The position numbers and the translations under genes were made by a program. Below the pieces are notes generated by a model. That model was given only the letters and a program-made list of their open reading frames with translations, had not been told where the DNA came from and ran no database searches. From Hydrogenothermaceae bacterium (GTDB lineage Bacteria > Aquificota > Aquificae > Hydrogenothermales > Hydrogenothermaceae), in the NCBI GenBank assembly GCA_026984415.1, contig JALSSE010000462.1:1-6157 (forward strand): a DNA stretch of 6,157 nucleotides, in the 5' to 3' direction. Position 1 is the first letter of the stretch. Each line of letters opens with the position of its first letter. This document shows positions 6,119 to 6,157 of this stretch, piece after piece.

Positions 6119-6157
6119 ACTCAGTATCAATTCAAATTTCATTTTTTATATTATAAT
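6119..6157 (+). promoter_or_regulatory. AT-rich end of window, possible -10 element of a downstream gene
   Basis: The 39 bases after the RHH-PAS stop hold no supported gene. They end in a perfect TATAAT (6152-6157), with TTCAAA (6131-6136) only 15 bp upstream as a poor -35. No GC-rich hairpin with a T run, and thus no clear terminator, follows the regulator gene. Confidence 0.2.

Noticed and set aside
6098..6143. Short minus-strand open frame of 16 codons (MKFELILSLAGIFFFF) opposite the regulator's 3' end
   Set aside because: It is very short, has no ribosome binding site, and its Phe run is simply the complement of the Lys/Glu-rich tail of the regulator.

Overview
The window reads as a piece of a low-GC thermophilic bacterial chromosome (by eye roughly one third G+C). 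The best fit is the Aquificales, family Hydrogenothermaceae (Sulfurihydrogenibium or Persephonella type). The reasoning is that a full-length archaeal-type ATP-dependent DNA ligase sits beside an ordinary bacterial RibD, a combination I associate with Aquificales, and that the proteins are rich in Lys, Glu and Ile. This is inference from protein character; no rRNA or other phylogenetic marker is present.

Layout. (1) Bases 1-675, plus strand: the end of an unrecognised conserved protein with a coiled-coil-like middle and a C-terminal RDPxTGE/YW module; its true start is probably upstream of the window. (2) 733-2577, plus strand: a CPA1/NhaP-type Na+/H+ antiporter fused at its C-terminus to a degenerate GGDEF domain that has lost the catalytic signature. 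(3) 2592-4340, plus strand: an archaeal-type ATP-dependent DNA ligase with all nucleotidyltransferase motifs intact, only 14 bp behind the antiporter and probably co-transcribed with it. (4) 4337-5428, minus strand: ribD, the bifunctional riboflavin deaminase/reductase, overlapping the ligase tail-to-tail by 4 bp. (5) A very AT-rich divergent intergenic region of 90 bp (5429-5518) carrying two inverted repeats that overlap the likely promoters. (6) 5519-6118, plus strand: a small protein with an N-terminal ribbon-helix-helix DNA-binding domain followed by one PAS domain. The last 39 bases hold no gene that I can support.

How the parts may work together. Two arrangements stand out. First, an ion antiporter carries its own degenerate GGDEF module, which could act as a nucleotide- or signal-sensing regulatory domain on the cytoplasmic side. 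Second, a one-component RHH-PAS regulator is transcribed divergently from a riboflavin biosynthesis gene, with palindromes over the shared promoter region. This suggests, but does not prove, autoregulation and control of ribD by a PAS-bound cofactor or redox signal. No FMN riboswitch is visible upstream of ribD. I see no mobile element, CRISPR array, tRNA or rRNA.
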